A stretch of 64,000 nucleotides of DNA, from NCBI RefSeq assembly GCF_007954405.1, contig NZ_CP042344.1:992001-1056000 (forward strand). The letters are read 5' to 3'. Of the stretch, positions 62,301 to 64,000 are shown piece after piece. A program made the translations under genes and the position numbers. The notes beneath the pieces were generated by a model that did no database searches, had not been told where the DNA came from, and worked only from the letters and a program-made list of their open reading frames with translations. The DNA is from Comamonas flocculans. Its GTDB lineage: Bacteria > Pseudomonadota > Gammaproteobacteria > Burkholderiales > Burkholderiaceae_C. The number at the start of each line of letters is the position of its first letter. The stretch's first letter is position 1.

Positions 62301-64000
62301 ATGGCCGCTGCAACCACCGTTCTCGTTACCCATCTCACCGGTCAAGCCTGGGTCCGCGGCGCCGATGGCATGCTCACCCCCCTGCGAGAGGGCATGCGCA
62401 TCGCCGCTGATGCAGAAATCGTCACCGCCACGGGAGCGAGCGTGCAGGTGCAGGCCGACAACATGCCATCGGTCACGATAGGCGAAGGGCAGGACATTCT
62501 TCTGACCGCTGACCTGGTTTCACCCCCGCCATCCAATGAGGCCTCGGTCACCCAGCCAAGCGATGCGGCCGTCAACGACGTCATCAACGCGATCAATGCC
62601 GGACAAGACCCGCTGGCACAGCTTGATCCCACGGCTGCCATGCTGGGTGGCGGCGGAGGAGGAGAGCACTCCTTCGTGCGTCTGGCCAGCGTGATCGAGC
62701 TCACCACGCCGCTCGCGCTCAATTACCCGGTAAGCATGCCGGGTGACGAAATACCCCGTCCGCAAGCGGCCGTGGACGTGGACGAAACCACGATTGAGCC
62801 GCCTGCTCCTCCCGTCGAACCGCCTGCTCCCGTCGAGCCGCCTCCTCCCGTTGAGCCGCCGCCTCCTCCCGTTGAGCCGCCGCCTCCTCCCGTTGAGCCG
62901 CCGCCTCCTCCCGTTGAGCCGCCGCCTCCTCCCGTTGAGCCGCCGCCTCCTCCCGTTGAGCCGCCGCCTCCTCCCGTTGAGCCGCCGCCTCCTCCCGTTG
63001 AGCCGCCGCCTCCTCCCGTTGAGCCGCCGCCTCCTCCCGTCGAGCCACCGCTGCCTCTCAACTACAACATCGCGCTGCTGGTCGACATTTCAGGGAGCAT
63101 GGATGAAACCCCTGCCGGGTTCACACAAACCCGGATGGAGATCACGAAAGATGCGCTGCATCAGCTGGTGACGACGCTGTCGGCTTACGACGGACAGGTC
63201 AACATCGGCCTGGTCAGCTTCAGCACCGGTGCCAGTCTGGTGCACAGCGTCACCGGGCTCACGTCCGGTGATGTGGCCGCTCACGTGTCTGCACTGGTGG
63301 ATGCCATCAATGGCCTGACACCGGAGGGTGCGACCAACTATGAAGCAGCGTTCGACGCGGCGGCCAGCTGGCTGGGCAGCCAGACCACACCAACGCCGGA
63401 CAACAACTTCCAGAACATCACCTACTTCCTTACCGACGGCAACCCGACGGTGTACAACGGCCAGACCGATTACTTTGCCGGCTCTACCGATTACAGGGAC
63501 ATGCAGCTGGCGCTGGACGCCTTCGCACCCTTGACTGAAAACGGCGGAAAGGTACATGCCATTGGCATCGGCGACACGGTGGATCAGGCCTACCTGAAGT
63601 TCTTTGACAACACCGATGTTGCAGGGATGGATACGGCGACACTGGACGACCGCACGCTGGACAGCAACGGCAACCTGGTCGTGAACCCGAACCAGACGGT
63701 GACTGGCGACGTGGGCCAACCCGAGTTCGTGGACGGGGCCTTCATCATCACGCCGCCTCCCGAAACAGCCGCAGCACACACTCCGTTGGCGCCACTCATG
63801 GCGACGGCGAGCCTGCATGGCCTGCTCGCTGACGACGGGGGCACACTGGGCGATGGCATCGATGCCGGCCAAGGCACGCAGACTGCCGACAGTCTCACCG
63901 ATCACGAGGCGACGGGCGGCAACGATGGCGCCGGCGGACAAGGTGGCCCCCTGGCCATTGCGGATCTGTTGTCTGACCCGGCTCAGCCCGACGATATCGG
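62301..64000 (+). CDS. Secreted/anchored vWA protein with retention-module-like N-terminus (3' end outside window)
   Basis: A frame open from ATG 62301 to the window end, 566 residues visible. The N-terminal 70 residues (VLVTHLTGQAWVRGADGMLT, then PLREGMRIAADAEIVTATGA and VTIGEGQDILLTADL) resemble the retention module of LapA-like adhesins. DPTAAMLGGGGGGEHSF follows, with TAAM a possible LapG-type cleavage site. Then comes a Pro/Glu/Val linker of about 80 residues. A von Willebrand A domain (about 254-450) has the metal site DISGS (Asp262, Ser264, Ser266). The last residues visible, LAIADLLSDPAQ, resemble the run-up to a type I secretion C-terminus. It is probably the exported substrate of the upstream system. 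Confidence 0.82.
   Translation, partial: MAAATTVLVTHLTGQAWVRGADGMLTPLREGMRIAADAEIVTATGASVQVQADNMPSVTIGEGQDILLTADLVSPPPSNEASVTQPSDAAVNDVINAINAGQDPLAQLDPTAAMLGGGGGGEHSFVRLASVIELTTPLALNYPVSMPGDEIPRPQAAVDVDETTIEPPAPPVEPPAPVEPPPPVEPPPPPVEPPPPPVEPPPPPVEPPPPPVEPPPPPVEPPPPPVEPPPPPVEPPPPPVEPPPPPVEPPLPLNYNIALLVDISGSMDETPAGFTQTRMEITKDALHQLVTTLSAYDGQVNIGLVSFSTGASLVHSVTGLTSGDVAAHVSALVDAINGLTPEGATNYEAAFDAAASWLGSQTTPTPDNNFQNITYFLTDGNPTVYNGQTDYFAGSTDYRDMQLALDAFAPLTENGGKVHAIGIGDTVDQAYLKFFDNTDVAGMDTATLDDRTLDSNGNLVVNPNQTVTGDVGQPEFVDGAFIITPPPETAAAHTPLAPLMATASLHGLLADDGGTLGDGIDAGQGTQTADSLTDHEATGGNDGAGGQGGPLAIADLLSDPAQPDDI
62850..63038 (+). repeat. Nine perfect 21-bp tandem repeats (VEPPPPP linker)
   Basis: Nine identical 21-bp units begin at 62850, 62871, 62892, 62913, 62934, 62955, 62976, 62997 and 63018. 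Each encodes VEPPPPP. Imperfect 18-bp units precede them (62814-62849) and a diverged unit follows (63039). Copy-number change would keep the frame, so the linker length is likely to vary. Confidence 0.97.

Noticed and set aside
62850..63038. CRISPR-like array
   Set aside because: Units are contiguous with no spacers, are in frame, and no cas genes are present.
62719..63061. Minus-strand repeat ORFs (REEAAAQ or STGGGGG arrays) across the 21-bp repeats
   Set aside because: They are only reverse readings of the VEPPPPP array. The plus-strand frame is continuous with the retention-module and vWA regions.

Overview
The window is GC-rich chromosomal DNA with tightly packed genes. It most resembles a betaproteobacterium of the Burkholderiales, probably family Comamonadaceae. 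The reasons are the protein types (a PhaM-like granule protein, a TRAP transporter, GlnK/AmtB with an NtrBC system), the ybeD-lipB pair, and a short intergenic repeat of the kind I associate with comamonads. The family placement is inference; no 16S gene is present. There are no insertion sequences, prophage genes or CRISPR arrays.

Layout. 1-8.2 kb holds housekeeping genes: the end of an ABC-F ATPase (uup), purU, an orphan Tat-type peptide-binding protein, a membrane diguanylate cyclase, a HAD phosphatase, a TauE-type exporter, and ybeZ-panD-ybeY. 8.3-11.4 kb is ruvA-ruvB with a lysyl-endopeptidase-like lipoprotein protease between them. 11.4-28.4 kb is one nitrogen block: glnA-ntrB-ntrC, then glnK-amtB, then gltB-gltD-dapL-lysA-nadE-dapF. 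Each of the three units is preceded by a recognisable sigma-54 (-24/-12) promoter, and gltB also has a perfect NtrC palindrome. NtrBC encoded inside the block probably drives it, linking ammonium uptake, glutamine and glutamate synthesis, the glutamate-using aminotransferase route to diaminopimelate and lysine, and ammonia-dependent NAD synthesis.

28.5-39 kb carries a TRAP transporter, two linked membrane proteins (DUF2157 and DUF4401/GDYXXLXY types), a YhhN-family protein, glcD, phaM, a protein phosphatase, a LysE-type exporter and tRNA-Arg(CCG). 39-45.6 kb is a TetR-controlled RND efflux operon with a clear palindromic operator. A dihaem cytochrome c and a conserved hypothetical gene follow. 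47.4-54.9 kb is the complete F1Fo ATP synthase operon atpIBEFHAGDC on the minus strand, with a terminator. ybeD-lipB follow, without lipA.

56.2-64 kb is a type I secretion locus: a TolC-like outer-membrane protein, a small unknown protein, a LapB-type ABC exporter, a LapC-type adaptor, a LuxR-family regulator with a degenerate receiver, and the start of the probable substrate. The substrate has a retention-module-like N-terminus, a proline linker built from nine identical 21-bp repeats, and a von Willebrand A domain. It runs off the window.

The signals most worth attention are the nitrogen-controlled lysine/NAD operon, a 23-codon leader ORF overlapping the glnK start, a dispersed ~45-bp repeat that also seems to sit in frame inside two coding regions, and the compact vWA-type secreted protein with its repeat-length-variable linker.
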